Shown one piece after another: positions 49,795 to 61,532 of a DNA stretch of 64,000 bases; the stretch's first letter is position 1; every line of letters starts with the position of its first letter. Under the pieces are notes generated by a model that worked only from the letters and a program-made list of their open reading frames with translations, made no database searches and was not told the origin of the DNA. The stretch comes from Hydractinia symbiolongicarpus (taxonomy: Eukaryota > Cnidaria > Hydrozoa > Anthoathecata > Hydractiniidae): positions 28,150,001 through 28,214,000 of the forward strand of contig NC_079884.1 in assembly GCF_029227915.1 (NCBI RefSeq). The letters are read 5' to 3'. The position numbers and the translations under genes were made by a program.

Positions 49795-52403
49795 GTGTTA
49801 CAACGGTTGAGTCACATATTTGTACCAACATTTATTTAGTGACTTTCTTCCGATATTACTAAGTTGTATTGCTTTTAACAGTGAAACGATTGACTGTGGG
49901 AATTAATAGAACTGATTCTAGACTGCGACCTTATAAATGTTATAAATGAGCCAATTGGTCTCCAAGGAATAACATTCTTCTTAATTTGACATGATTGCCG
50001 GAATTCATCGATTACATTAGGCTCTGTGGTAGCGCTTTATATAAAAATTTAGATAAATAAGTCTTTTCTTACTGTGGGACCAATCCTGGTCGTTAGCACG
50101 CGCTGAATAAATAGGAAAAGCTCCAAAGACCATATTTCATTGACTTTGTAGCGGTATAAGTCCGTTCGAGTTACAACGGTTCTGTCACATATTCGTACCA
50201 ATATGTATTTAGCGATAGTATTCGGATATTACTAGGTTGCATCGCTTTTAACAGTGAAACGCTTGACTGTGGGACTTAATTGAACTGATTTTGGACTTTG
50301 ACCTTGTAAATGTGTTAAATGAGCCAGTTTGACTACAAGAAATAACATTCCTCCTAATTTGACATGATTGCTGGAACTCAGCGATTACACTGGTCACTGT
50401 GGTAGCGCTTTATTACAAAATTAAGATAAACAAGTCATTCTTTACTGTGGGACCAATCCTAGCCGTTAGCTCGCGCTGAAGAAATAGAGACAGTTTCAGA
50501 AACTACATTTCATTTACTTTCTAACGGTGTCAATCCGTTTGAGTTACAACGGTTGCGTCACATATTCGTACCAACATGTATTTAGCGATATTTTTCCGCT
50601 ACTACTAGGTTCCATCGCTTTTAACAGTGAAACGATTGACTGTGAGACTTAATTGAACTGATTTTTGACTGTGACCTTATAAATGTGAAAGCCAGACAAT
50701 TGGACTTCAAGAAATAACATTCTTCCTAATTTGACATGATTGCTGGAACTCAGCGATTACACTGGTCACTGTGGTAGCGCTTTATTACAAAATTAAGATA
50801 AACAAGTCATTTTTTACTGTGGGACCAATCCTAGCCGTCGGCTCGCGCTGAAGAAATAGAGACAGTTTCAAAAACTACATTTCATTTACTTTCTAACGTT
50901 GTCAATCCGTTTGAGTTACAACGGTTGCGTCACATATTTGTACCAACATTTATTTAGTGATTTTCTTCCGATATTACTAAGTTGTATTGCTTTTAACAGT
51001 GAAACGATTGACTGTGGGAATTAATAGAACTGACTCTGGACTGCGACCTTATAAATGTGATAAATGAGCCAATTGGTCTCCAAGAAATAACATTCTTCTT
51101 AATTTGACATGATTGCCGGAATTCATCGATTACATTAGGCTCTGTGGTAGCGCTTTATATAAAAATTTAGATAAATAAGACTTTTCTTACTGTGGGACCA
51201 ATCCTGGTCGTTAGCACGCGCTGAATAAATAGGAAAAGTTCCAAAGATCATATTTCATTGACTTTGTAGCGGTATAAGTCCGTTTGAGTTACAACGGTTC
51301 TGTCACATATTCGTACCAATATGTATTTAGCGATAGTATTCGGATATTACTAGGTTGCATCGCTTTTAACAGTGAAACGCTTGACTGTGGGACTTAATTG
51401 AACTGATTTTGGACTTTGACCTTGTAAATGTGTTAAATGAGCCAGTTTGACTACAAGAAATAACATTCCTCCTAATTTGACATGATTGCTGGAACTCAGC
51501 GATTACACTGGTCACTGTGGTAGCGCTTTATTACAAAATTAAGATAAACAAGTCATTCTTTACTGTGGGACCAATCCTAGCCGTTAGCTCGCGCTGAAGA
51601 AATAGAGACAGTTTCAGAAACTACATTTCATTTACTTTCTAACGGTGTCAATCCGTTTGAGTTACAACGGTTGCGTCACATATTCGTACCAACATGTATT
51701 TAGCGATATTTTTCCGCTACTACTAGGTTCCATCGCTTTTAACAGTGAAATGATTGACTGTGAGACTTAATTGAACTGATTTTGGACTGTGAACTTATAA
51801 ATGTGAAAGCGAGACAATTGGACTTCAAGAAAAAACATTCTTCCTAATTTGACATGATTGCTGGAACTCAGCGATTACACTGGTCACTGTGGTAGCGCTT
51901 TATTACAAAATTAAGATAAACAAGTCATTTTTTACTGTGGGACCAATCCTAGCCGTCGGCTCGCGCTGAAGAAATAGAGACAGTTTCAAAAACTACATTT
52001 CATTTACTTTCTAACGTTGTCAATCCGTTTGAGTTACAACGGTTGCGTCACATATTTGTACCAACATTTATTTAGTGATTTTCTTCCGATATTACTAAGT
52101 TGTATTGCTTTTAACAGTGAAACGATTGACTGTGGGAATTAATAGAACTGATTCTGGACTGCGACCTTATAAATGTGATAAATGAGCCAATTGGTCTCCA
52201 AGGAATAACATTCTTCTTAATTTGACATGATTGCCGGAATTCATCGATTACATTAGGCTCTGTGGTAGCGCTTTATTACAAAATTAAGATAAACAAGTCA
52301 TTTTTTACTGTGGGACCAATCCTAGCCGTCGGCTCACGCTTAAAAAATAGAGACAGTTTCAAAAACTACATTTCATTTATTTTCTAACGGTGTCAATCCG
52401 TTT
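49795..52403. repeat. Heptamer E-A-B-C/E-A-B-C/D (2609 bp)
   Basis: Starts 49795, 50168, 50541, 50913, 51286, 51659, 52031. Private features: CCGTTCGAG in A, GAAAGCCAGACAATTGG in the first B, GACTCTGGACTGCGACC and ATAAGACTTTTC in C/E, AAAGATCATATTTC, and GAAAAAACATTCTTCC in the second B. Most of this unit is found again at 61231-64000. Confidence 0.87.
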
Positions 52404-53008
52404 GTGTTACAACGGTTGAGTCACATATTTGTACCAACATTTATTTAGTGACTTTCTTCCGATATTACTAAGTTGTATTGCTTTTAACAGTGAAACGATT
52501 GACTGTGGGAATTAATAGAACTGATTCTAGACTGCGACCTTATAAATGTTATAAATGAGCCAATTGGTCTCCAAGGAATAACATTCTTCTTAATTTGACA
52601 TGATTGCCGGAATTCATCGATTACATTAGGCTCTGTGGTAGCGCTTTATATAAAAATTTAGATAAATAAGTCTTTTCTTACTGTGGGACCAATCCTGGTC
52701 GTTAGCACGCGCTGAATAAATAGGAAAAGCTCCAAAGACCATATTTCATTGACTTTGTAGCGGTATAAGTCCGTTCGAGTTACAACGGTTCTGGCACATA
52801 TTCGTACCAATATGTATTTAGCGATAGTATTCGGATATTACTAGGTTGCATCGCTTTTAACAGTGAAACGCTTGACTGTGGGACTTAATTGAACTGATTT
52901 TGGACTTTGACCTTGTAAATGTGTTAAATGAGCCAGTTTGACTACAAGAAATAACATTCCTCCTAATTTGACATGATTGCTGGAACTCAGCGATTACACT
53001 GGTCACTG
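50239..53008. repeat. Source segment of long-range duplication (2770 bp)
   Basis: Matches 61231-64000 at a constant offset of 10,992 bp, sharing all the private variants of the heptamer. I noticed two differences: TGATTTTTGACTG near 50661 against TGATTTTGGACTG, and TTCTGGCACAT near 52793 against TTCTGTCACAT. Which copy came first cannot be told from the window. Confidence 0.9.
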
Positions 53009-54267
53009 TGGTAGCGCTTTATTACAAAATTAAGATAAACAAGTCATTCTTTACTGTGGGACCAATCCTAGCCGTTAGCTCGCGCTGAAGAAATAGAGAC
53101 AGTTTCAGAAACTACATTTCATTTACTTTCTAACGGTGTCAATCCGTTTGAGTTACAACGGTTGCGTCACATATTCGTACCAACATGTATTTAGCGATAT
53201 TTTTCCGCTACTACTAGGTTCCATCGCTTTTAACAGTGAAACGATTGACTGTGAGACTTAATTGAACTGATTTCGGACTGTGGCCTTATAAATGTGAAAG
53301 CGAGACAATTGGACTTCAAGAAATAACATTCTTCCTAATTTGACATGATTGCTGGAACTCAGTGATTACACTGGTCACTGTGGTAGCGCTTTATTACAAA
53401 ATTAAGATAAACAAGTCATTTTTTACTGTGGGACCAATCCTAGCCGTCGGCTCGCGCTGAAGAAATAGAGACAGTTTCAAAAACTACATTTCATTTACTT
53501 TATAACGTTGTCAATCCGTTTGAGTTACAACGGTTGCGTCACATATTTGTACCAACATTTATTTAGTGATTTTCTTCCGATATTACTAAGTTGTATTGCT
53601 TCTAACAGTGAAACGATTGACTGTGGGAATTAATAGAACTGATTCTGGACTACGACCTTATAAATGTGATAAATGAGCCAATTGGTCTCCAAGGAATAAC
53701 ATTCTTCTTAATTTGACATGATTGCCGGAATTCATCGATTACATTAGGCTCTGTGGTAGCGCTTTCTATAAAAATTTAGATAAATAAGTCTTTTCTTACT
53801 GTGGGACCAATCCTGGTCGTTAGCACGCGCTAAATAAATAGGAACAGTTCCAAAGACCATATTTCATTGACTTTGTAGCGGTATAAGTCCGTTTGAGTTA
53901 CAACGGTTCTGTCACATATTCGTACCAATATGTATTTAGCGATAGTATTCGGATATTACTAGGTTGCATCGCTTTTAACAGTGAAACCCTTGACTGTGGG
54001 ACTTATTTGAACTGATTCTGGACTACGACCTTATAAATGTGATAAATGAGCCAATTGGTCTCCAAGGAATAACATTCTTCTTAATTTGACATGATTGCTG
54101 GAATTCATCGATTACATTAGGCTCTGTGGTAGCGCTTTATTACAAAATTAAGATAAACAAGTCATTTTTTACTGTGGGACCAATCCTAGCCGTCGGCTCA
54201 CGCTTAAAAAATAGAGACAGTTTCAAAAACTACATTTCATTTATTTTCTAACGGTGTCAATCCGTTT
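52404..54267. repeat. Pentamer E-A-B-C/E-A'/C/D mosaic
   Basis: Starts 52404, 52777, 53150, 53522, 53895. The last monomer begins as A' (TCTGTCACATATTCG, GAAACCCTTGACTG), switches to C near 54010 (GATTCTGGACTACGACC, CCAATTGGTCTCC), and ends as D with GGCTCACGCTTAAAAAATAG. The B monomer introduces GGACTGTGGCCTTATAAATG, used in all following trimers. Confidence 0.85.
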
Positions 54268-55385
54268 GTGTTACAACGGTTGAGTCACATATTTGTACCA
54301 ACATTTATTTAGTGACTTTCTTCCGATATTACTAAGTTGTATTGCTTTTAACAGTGAAACGATTGACTGTGGGAATTAATAGAACTGATTCTAGACTGCG
54401 ACCTTATAAATGTTATAAATGAGCCAATTGGTCTCCAAGGAATAACATTCTTCTTAATTTGACATGATTGCCGGAATTCATCGATTACATTAGGCTCTGT
54501 GGTAGCGCTTTATATAAAAATTTAGATAAATAAGTCTTTTCTTACTGTGGGACCAATCCTGGTCGTTAGCACGCGCTGAATAAATAGGAAAAGCTCCAAA
54601 GACCATATTTCATTGACTTTGTAGCGGTATAAGTCCGTTCGAGTTACAACGGTTCTGTCACATATTCGTACCAATATGTATTTAGCGATAGTATTCGGAT
54701 ATTACTAGGTTGCATCGCTTTTAACAGTGAAACGCTTGACTGTGGGACTTAATTGAACTGATTTTGGACTTTGACCTTGTAAATGTGTTAAATGAGCCAG
54801 TTTGACTACAAGAAATAACATTCCTCCTAATTTGACATGATTGCTGGAACTCAGCGATTACACTGGTCACTGTGGTAGCGCTTTATTACAAAATTAAGAT
54901 AAACAAGTCATTCTTTACTGTGGGACCAATCCTAGCCGTTAGCTCGCGCTGAAGAAATAGAGACAGTTTCAGAAACTACATTTCATTTACTTTCTAACGG
55001 TGTCAATCCGTTTGAGTTACAACGGTTGCGTCACATATTCGTACCAACATGTATTTAGCGATATTTTTCCGCTACTACTAGGTTCCATCGCTTTTAACAG
55101 TGAAACGATTGACTGTGAGACTTAATTGAACTGATTTCGGACTGTGGCCTTATAAATGTGAAAGCGAGACAATTGGACTTCAAGAAATAACATTCTTCCT
55201 AATTTGACATGATTGCTGGAACTCAGTGATTACACTGGTCACTGTGGTAGCGCTTTATTACAAAATTAAGATAAACAAGTCATTTTTTACTGTGGGACCA
55301 ATCCTAGCCGTCGGCTCGCGCTGAAGAAATAGAGACAGTTTCAAAAACTACATTTCATTTATTTTCTAACGGTGTCAATCCGTTT
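54268..55385. repeat. Trimer E-A-B, copy 1 (1118 bp)
   Basis: Starts 54268, 54641, 55014. Markers GGAAAAGCTCCAAAG (E), CCGTTCGAG (A), CTGTGGCCTTATAAATG and CTCAGTGATTACACTGG (B) repeat in each following trimer. Confidence 0.9.
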
Positions 55386-56503
55386 GTGTTACAACGGTTG
55401 AGTCACATATTTGTACCAACATTTATTTAGTGACTTTCTTCCGATATTACTAAGTTGTATTGCTTTTAACAGTGAAACGATTGACTGTGGGAATTAATAG
55501 AACTGATTCTGGACTGCGACCTTATAAATGTTATAAATGAGCCAATTGGTCTCCAAGGAATAACATTCTTCTTAATTTGACATGATTGCCGGAATTCATC
55601 GATTACATTAGGCTCTGTGGTAGCGCTTTATATAAAAATTTAGATAAATAAGTCTTTTCTTACTGTGGGACCAATCCTGGTCGTTAGCACGCGCTGAATA
55701 AATAGGAAAAGCTCCAAAGACCATATTTCATTGACTTTGTAGCGGTATAAGTCCGTTCGAGTTACAACGGTTCTGTCACATATTCGTACCAATATGTATT
55801 TAGCGATAGTATTCGGATATTACTAGGTTGCATCGCTTTTAACAGTGAAACGCTTGACTGTGGGACTTAATTGAACTGATTTTGGACTTTGACCTTGTAA
55901 ATGTGTTAAATGAGCCAGTTTGACTACAAGAAATAACATTCCTCCTAATTTGACATGATTGCTGGAACTCAGCGATTACACTGGTCACTGTGGTAGCGCT
56001 TTATTACAAAATTAAGATAAACAAGTCATTCTTTACTGTGGGACCAATCCTAGCCGTTAGCTCGCGCTGAAGAAATAGAGACAGTTTCAGAAACTACATT
56101 TCATTTACTTTCTAACGGTGTCAATCCGTTTGAGTTACAACGGTTGCGTCACATATTCGTACCAACATGTATTTAGCGATATTTTTCCGCTACTACTAGG
56201 TTCCATCGCTTTTAACAGTGAAACGATTGACTGTGAGACTTAATTGAACTGATTTCGGACTGTGGCCTTATAAATGTGAAAGCGAGACAATTGGACTTCA
56301 AGAAATAACATTCTTCCTAATTTGACATGATTGCTGGAACTCAGTGATTACACTGGTCACTGTGGTAGCGCTTTATTACAAAATTAAGATAAACAAGTCA
56401 TTTTTTACTGTGGGACCAATCCTAGCCGTCGGCTCGCGCTGAAGAAATAGAGACAGTTTCAAAAACTACATTTCATTTACTTTCTAACGGTGTCAATCCG
56501 TTT
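55386..56503. repeat. Trimer E-A-B, copy 2 (1118 bp)
   Basis: Starts 55386, 55759, 56132. The E copy has GATTCTGGACTGCG in place of GATTCTAGACTGCG. The B tail is TTTACTTTCTAACGGTGTC. Confidence 0.9.
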
Positions 56504-57621
56504 GAGTTACAACGGTTGCGTCACATATTTGTACCAACATTTATTTAGTGATTTTCTTCCGATATTACTAAGTTGTATTGCTTCTAACAGTGAAACGATT
56601 GACTGTGGGAATTAATAGAACTGATTCTGGACTACGACCTTATAAATGTGATAAATGAGCCAATTGGTCTCCAAGGAATAACATTCTTCTTAATTTGACA
56701 TGATTGCCGGAATTCATCGATTACATTAGGCTCTGTGGTAGCGCTTTCTATAAAAATTTAGATAAATAAGTCTTTTCTTACTGTGGGACCAATCCTGGTC
56801 GTTAGCACGCGCTGAATAAATAGGAAAAGCTCCAAAGACCATATTTCATTGACTTTGTAGCGGTATAAGTCCGTTCGAGTTACAACGGTTCTGTCACATA
56901 TTCGTACCAATATGTATTTAGCGATAGTATTCGGATATTACTAGGTTGCATCGCTTTTAACAGTGAAACGCTTGACTGTGGGACTTAATTGAACTGATTT
57001 TGGACTTTGACCTTGTAAATGTGTTAAATGAGCCAGTTTGACTACAAGAAATAACATTCCTCCTAATTTGACATGATTGCTGGAACTCAGCGATTACACT
57101 GGTCACTGTGGTAGCGCTTTATTACAAAATTAAGATAAACAAGTCATTCTTTACTGTGGGACCAATCCTAGCCGTTAGCTCGCGCTGAAGAAATAGAGAC
57201 AGTTTCAGAAACTACATTTCATTTACTTTCTAACGGTGTCAATCCGTTTGAGTTACAACGGTTGCGTCACATATTCGTACCAACATGTATTTAGCGATAT
57301 TTTTCCGCTACTACTAGGTTCCATCGCTTTTAACAGTGAAACGATTGACTGTGAGACTTAATTGAACTGATTTCGGACTGTGGCCTTATAAATGTGAAAG
57401 CGAGACAATTGGACTTCAAGAAATAACATTCTTCCTAATTTGACATGATTGCTGGAACTCAGTGATTACACTGGTCACTGTGGTAGCGCTTTATTACAAA
57501 ATTAAGATAAACAAGTCATTTTTTACTGTGGGACCAATCCTAGCCGTCGGCTCGCGCTGAAGAAATAGAGACAGTTTCAAAAACTACATTTCATTTATTT
57601 TCTAACGGTGTCAATCCGTTT
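56504..57621. repeat. Trimer C/E-A-B, copy 3 (1118 bp)
   Basis: Starts 56504, 56877, 57250. The first monomer has a C head and body (TTTAGTGATTTTCTTCC, GGACTACGACC, CTATAAAAATTTAG) but the E-type tail GGAAAAGCTCCAAAG. The B tail is D-like (TTTATTTTCTAACGG) and leads into E. Confidence 0.9.
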
Positions 57622-58739
57622 GTGTTACAACGGTTGAGTCACATATTTGTACCAACATTTATTTAGTGACTTTCTTCCGATATTACTAAGTTGTATTGCT
57701 TTTAACAGTGAAACGATTGACTGTGGGAATTAATAGAACTGATTCTAGACTGCGACCTTATAAATGTTATAAATGAGCCAATTGGTCTCCAAGGAATAAC
57801 ATTCTTCTTAATTTGACATGATTGCCGGAATTCATCGATTACATTAGGCTCTGTGGTAGCGCTTTATATAAAAATTTAGATAAATAAGTCTTTTCTTACT
57901 GTGGGACCAATCCTGGTCGTTAGCACGCGCTGAATAAATAGGAAAAGCTCCAAAGACCATATTTCATTGACTTTGTAGCGGTATAAGTCCGTTCGAGTTA
58001 CAACGGTTCTGTCACATATTCGTACCAATATGTATTTAGCGATAGTATTCGGATATTACTAGGTTGCATCGCTTTTAACAGTGAAACGCTTGACTGTGGG
58101 ACTTAATTGAACTGATTTTGGACTTTGACCTTGTAAATGTGTTAAATGAGCCAGTTTGACTACAAGAAATAACATTCCTCCTAATTTGACATGATTGCTG
58201 GAACTCAGCGATTACACTGGTCACTGTGGTAGCGCTTTATTACAAAATTAAGATAAACAAGTCATTCTTCACTGTGGGACCAATCCTAGCCGTTAGCTCG
58301 CGCTGAAGAAATAGAGACAGTTTCAGAAACTACATTTCATTTACTTTCTAACGGTGTCAATCCGTTTGAGTTACAACGGTTGCGTCACATATTCGTACCA
58401 ACATGTATTTAGCGATATTTTTCCGCTACTACTAGGTTCCATCGCTTTTAACAGTGAAACGATTGACTGTGAGACTTAATTGAACTGATTTCGGACTGTG
58501 GCCTTATAAATGTGAAAGCGAGACAATTGGACTTCAAGAAATAACATTCTTCCTAATTTGACATGATTGCTGGAACTCAGTGATTACACTGGTCACTGTG
58601 GTAGCGCTTTATTACAAAATTAAGATAAACAAGTCATTTTTTACTGTGGGACCAATCCTAGCCGTCGGCTCGCGCTGAAGAAATAGAGACAGTTTCAAAA
58701 ACTACATTTCATTTACTTTCTAACGGTGTCAATCCGTTT
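57622..58739. repeat. Trimer E-A-B, copy 4 (1118 bp)
   Basis: Starts 57622, 57995, 58368. The CTGTGGCCTTATA marker falls at 55145, 56263, 57381 and 58499, an exact 1118-bp step each time. The A monomer has one private change, CATTCTTCACTGTGG. Confidence 0.9.
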
Positions 58740-60976
58740 GAGTTACAACGGTTGCGTCACATATTTGTACCAACATTTATTTAGTGATTTTCTTCCGATA
58801 TTACTAAGTTGTATTGCTTCTAACAGTGAAACGATTGACTGTGGGAATTAATAGAACTGATTCTGGACTACGACCTTATAAATGTGATAAATGAGCCAAT
58901 TGGTCTCCAAGGAATAACATTCTTCTTAATTTGACATGATTGCCGGAATTCATCGATTACATTAGGCTCTGTGGTAGCGCTTTCTATAAAAATTTAGATA
59001 AATAAGTCTTTTCTTACTGTGGGACCAATCCTGGTCGTTAGCACGCGCTAAATAAATAGGAACAGTTCCAAAGACCATATTTCATTGACTTTGTAGCGGT
59101 ATAAGTCCGTTTGAGTTACAACGGTTCTGTCACATATTCGTACCAATATGTATTTAGCGATAGTATTCGGATATTACTAGGTTGCATCGCTTTTAACAGT
59201 GAAACCCTTGACTGTGGGACTTATTTGAACTGATTTTGGACTTTGACCTTATAAATGTGATAAATGAGCTAGTTTGACTACAAGAAATAACATTCTTCTT
59301 AATTTGACATGATTGCTGGAACTCAGCGATTACAGTGGGCGCTGTGGTAGCACTTTATTGAAAAATTAAGACAAATAAATCATTTTTTACTGTGGGACCA
59401 ATCCTAGCCGTTAGCTCGCGCTGAAGAAATAGAGACAGTTTCAAAAACTACCTTTCATTGACTTTCTAACGGTGTCAATCCGTTTGAGTTACAACGGTTG
59501 CGTCACATATTCGTACCAACATGTATTTAGTGATTTTCTTCCGATATTACTAGGTTGCATCGCTTTCAGCAGTGAAACGATTGACTCTGGGACTTAATTG
59601 ATCTGATTATGGACTTTGACCTTATAAATGTTATAAGTGAGACAATTGGACTCCAAGAAGTAACATTCTTCTTAACTTGACATGATTGTGGGAACTCAGC
59701 GATTACACTGGGCGCTGTGGTAGCGTTTTAATTAAAAATTAAGATAAATAAGTCTTTTTTTAATGTGGGACTAATCCTAGCCGTCAGTTCGCGCTGAAGA
59801 AATAGAAACAGTTCCAAAGACTACATTTTATTGACTTTCTTGCGGTATAAGTCCGTTTGAGTTACAACGGTTGCGTCCCATATTCGTACCAACATGTATT
59901 TAGTGATAGTATTCGGATATTACTAGGTTGCATCGCTTTTAACAGTGAAACGATTGACTGTGGGAATTAATTGAACTGATTTTGGACTTTGACCTGATAA
60001 ATGTGATAAATGAGGCAGTTTGAGTACAAGAAGTAACATTTTTCTTAATTTGACATGATTGCTGGAACTCAGCGATTACACTGGGCGCTGTGGTAGCGCT
60101 TTATTAAAAAATTAAGACAAATAAATCATTTTTAACTGTGGGACCAATCCTAGCCGGTAGTTGGCGCTGAAGAGATAGAGACAGTTTCAAAAACTACATT
60201 TCTTTGATTTTCTAACTTTGTCAATCCGTTTGAGTTACAACGGTTGCGTCACATATTCATACCAACATGTATTTAGCGATAGTATTCGGATATTACTAGG
60301 TTGCATCGCTTTTAACAGTGAAACGCTTGACTGTGGGACTTAATTGAACTGACTTTGGATTTTGACCTTATAAATGTGATAAATGAGCTAGTTTGACTGC
60401 AAGAAATAACATTCTTCTTAATTTGACATGATTGCTGGAACTCAACGATTACACTGGGCTTGTGGTAGCGCTTTATTAAAAAATTAAGATAAATAAGTCA
60501 TTTTTTACGGTGGGACCGATCCTAGATGTTAGTTCGCTCTGAAGAAATAGAGACAGTTTCAAAAACTACCTTTCATTGACTTTCTAACGGTGTCAATCCG
60601 TTTGAGTTACAACGGTTGCGTCACATATTCGTACCAACATGTTTTTGATGATTTTCTTCCGATATTACTAAGTTGTATTGCTTTTAACAGTGAAACGATT
60701 GACTGTGGGAATAAGTAGAACTGATTCTGAACTGTGACCTTATAAATGTGATAAATGAGTCAATTGGTGTCCAAAGAATAACATTCTTCTTAATTTGACA
60801 TGATTGCTGGAACTCAGCGATTACACTGGTCGCTGTGGTAGCGCTTTATTAAAAAATTAAGATAAACAAGTCATTCTTTACTGTGGGACCAATCCTAGCC
60901 GTTAGCTCGCGCTGAAGAAATAGAGACAGTTGCAGAAACTACATTTCATTTACTTTCTAACGGTGTCAATCCGTTT
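58740..60976. repeat. Island of old-type monomers after the trimer block
   Basis: Starts 58740 (C/E), 59113, 59486, 59859, 60232, 60604. The 59113 unit begins as A' and then becomes an old form (GTGGGCGCTGTGG, AAGACAAATAAATC). 59486 resembles 1427/3664 (GATTGACTCTGGG, GATTATGGACTTTG), 59859 resembles 2172 (GACCTGATAAATGTG), 60232 resembles 4409 (ATATTCATACCAAC), and 60604 resembles 4769 (TTTGATGATTTTC, GGGAATAAGTAG). Confidence 0.85.
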
Positions 60977-61532
60977 GAGTTACAACGGTTGCGTCACATA
61001 TTCGTACCAACATGTATTTAGCGATATTTTTCCGCTACTACTAGGTTCCATCGCTTTTAACAGTGAAACGATTGACTGTGAGACTTAATTGAACTGATTT
61101 TGGACTGTGACCTTATAAATGTGAAAGCGAGACAATTGGACTTCAAGAAATAACATTCTTCCTAATTTGACATGATTGCTGGAACTCAGCGATTACACTG
61201 GTCACTGTGGTAGCGCTTTATTACAAAATTGCATCGCTTTTAACAGTGAAACGCTTGACTGTGGGACTTAATTGAACTGATTTTGGACTTTGACCTTGTA
61301 AATGTGTTAAATGAGCCAGTTTGACTACAAGAAATAACATTCCTCCTAATTTGACATGATTGCTGGAACTCAGCGATTACACTGGTCACTGTGGTAGCGC
61401 TTTATTACAAAATTAAGATAAACAAGTCATTCTTTACTGTGGGACCAATCCTAGCCGTTAGCTCGCGCTGAAGAAATAGAGACAGTTTCAGAAACTACAT
61501 TTCATTTACTTTCTAACGGTGTCAATCCGTTT
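60977..61532. repeat. Fused B/A monomer pair lacking 189 bp (556 bp)
   Basis: A B monomer runs normally to TTACAAAATT at 61230 and is followed at once by GCATCGCTTTTAACAG of an A monomer. The B tail and the first part of A are gone. Expected B+A length is 745, observed 556. Confidence 0.93.
61229..61231. other. Out-of-register junction (189 bp lost), 2-bp microhomology
   Basis: The left parent reads TTACAAAATTAAGATAAAC and the right parent CTAGGTTGCATCGC; they share TT at the join. The join is also the left edge of the segment copied from 50239 onward, so it marks a rearrangement endpoint and not just a small deletion. Confidence 0.9.

Noticed and set aside
50164-50176. RNA polymerase III B-box in CCGTTCGAGTTAC of late A monomers
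   Set aside because: Resembles GTTCGANNC but has T where the final C is required, and no A-box or terminator context is evident.
61201-61260. Assembly error as the sole explanation of the 61230 junction
   Set aside because: Cannot be excluded without reads, but a base-exact microhomology join with a long matching segment on one side is also what a real rearrangement leaves, so it is kept as a finding with that caveat.
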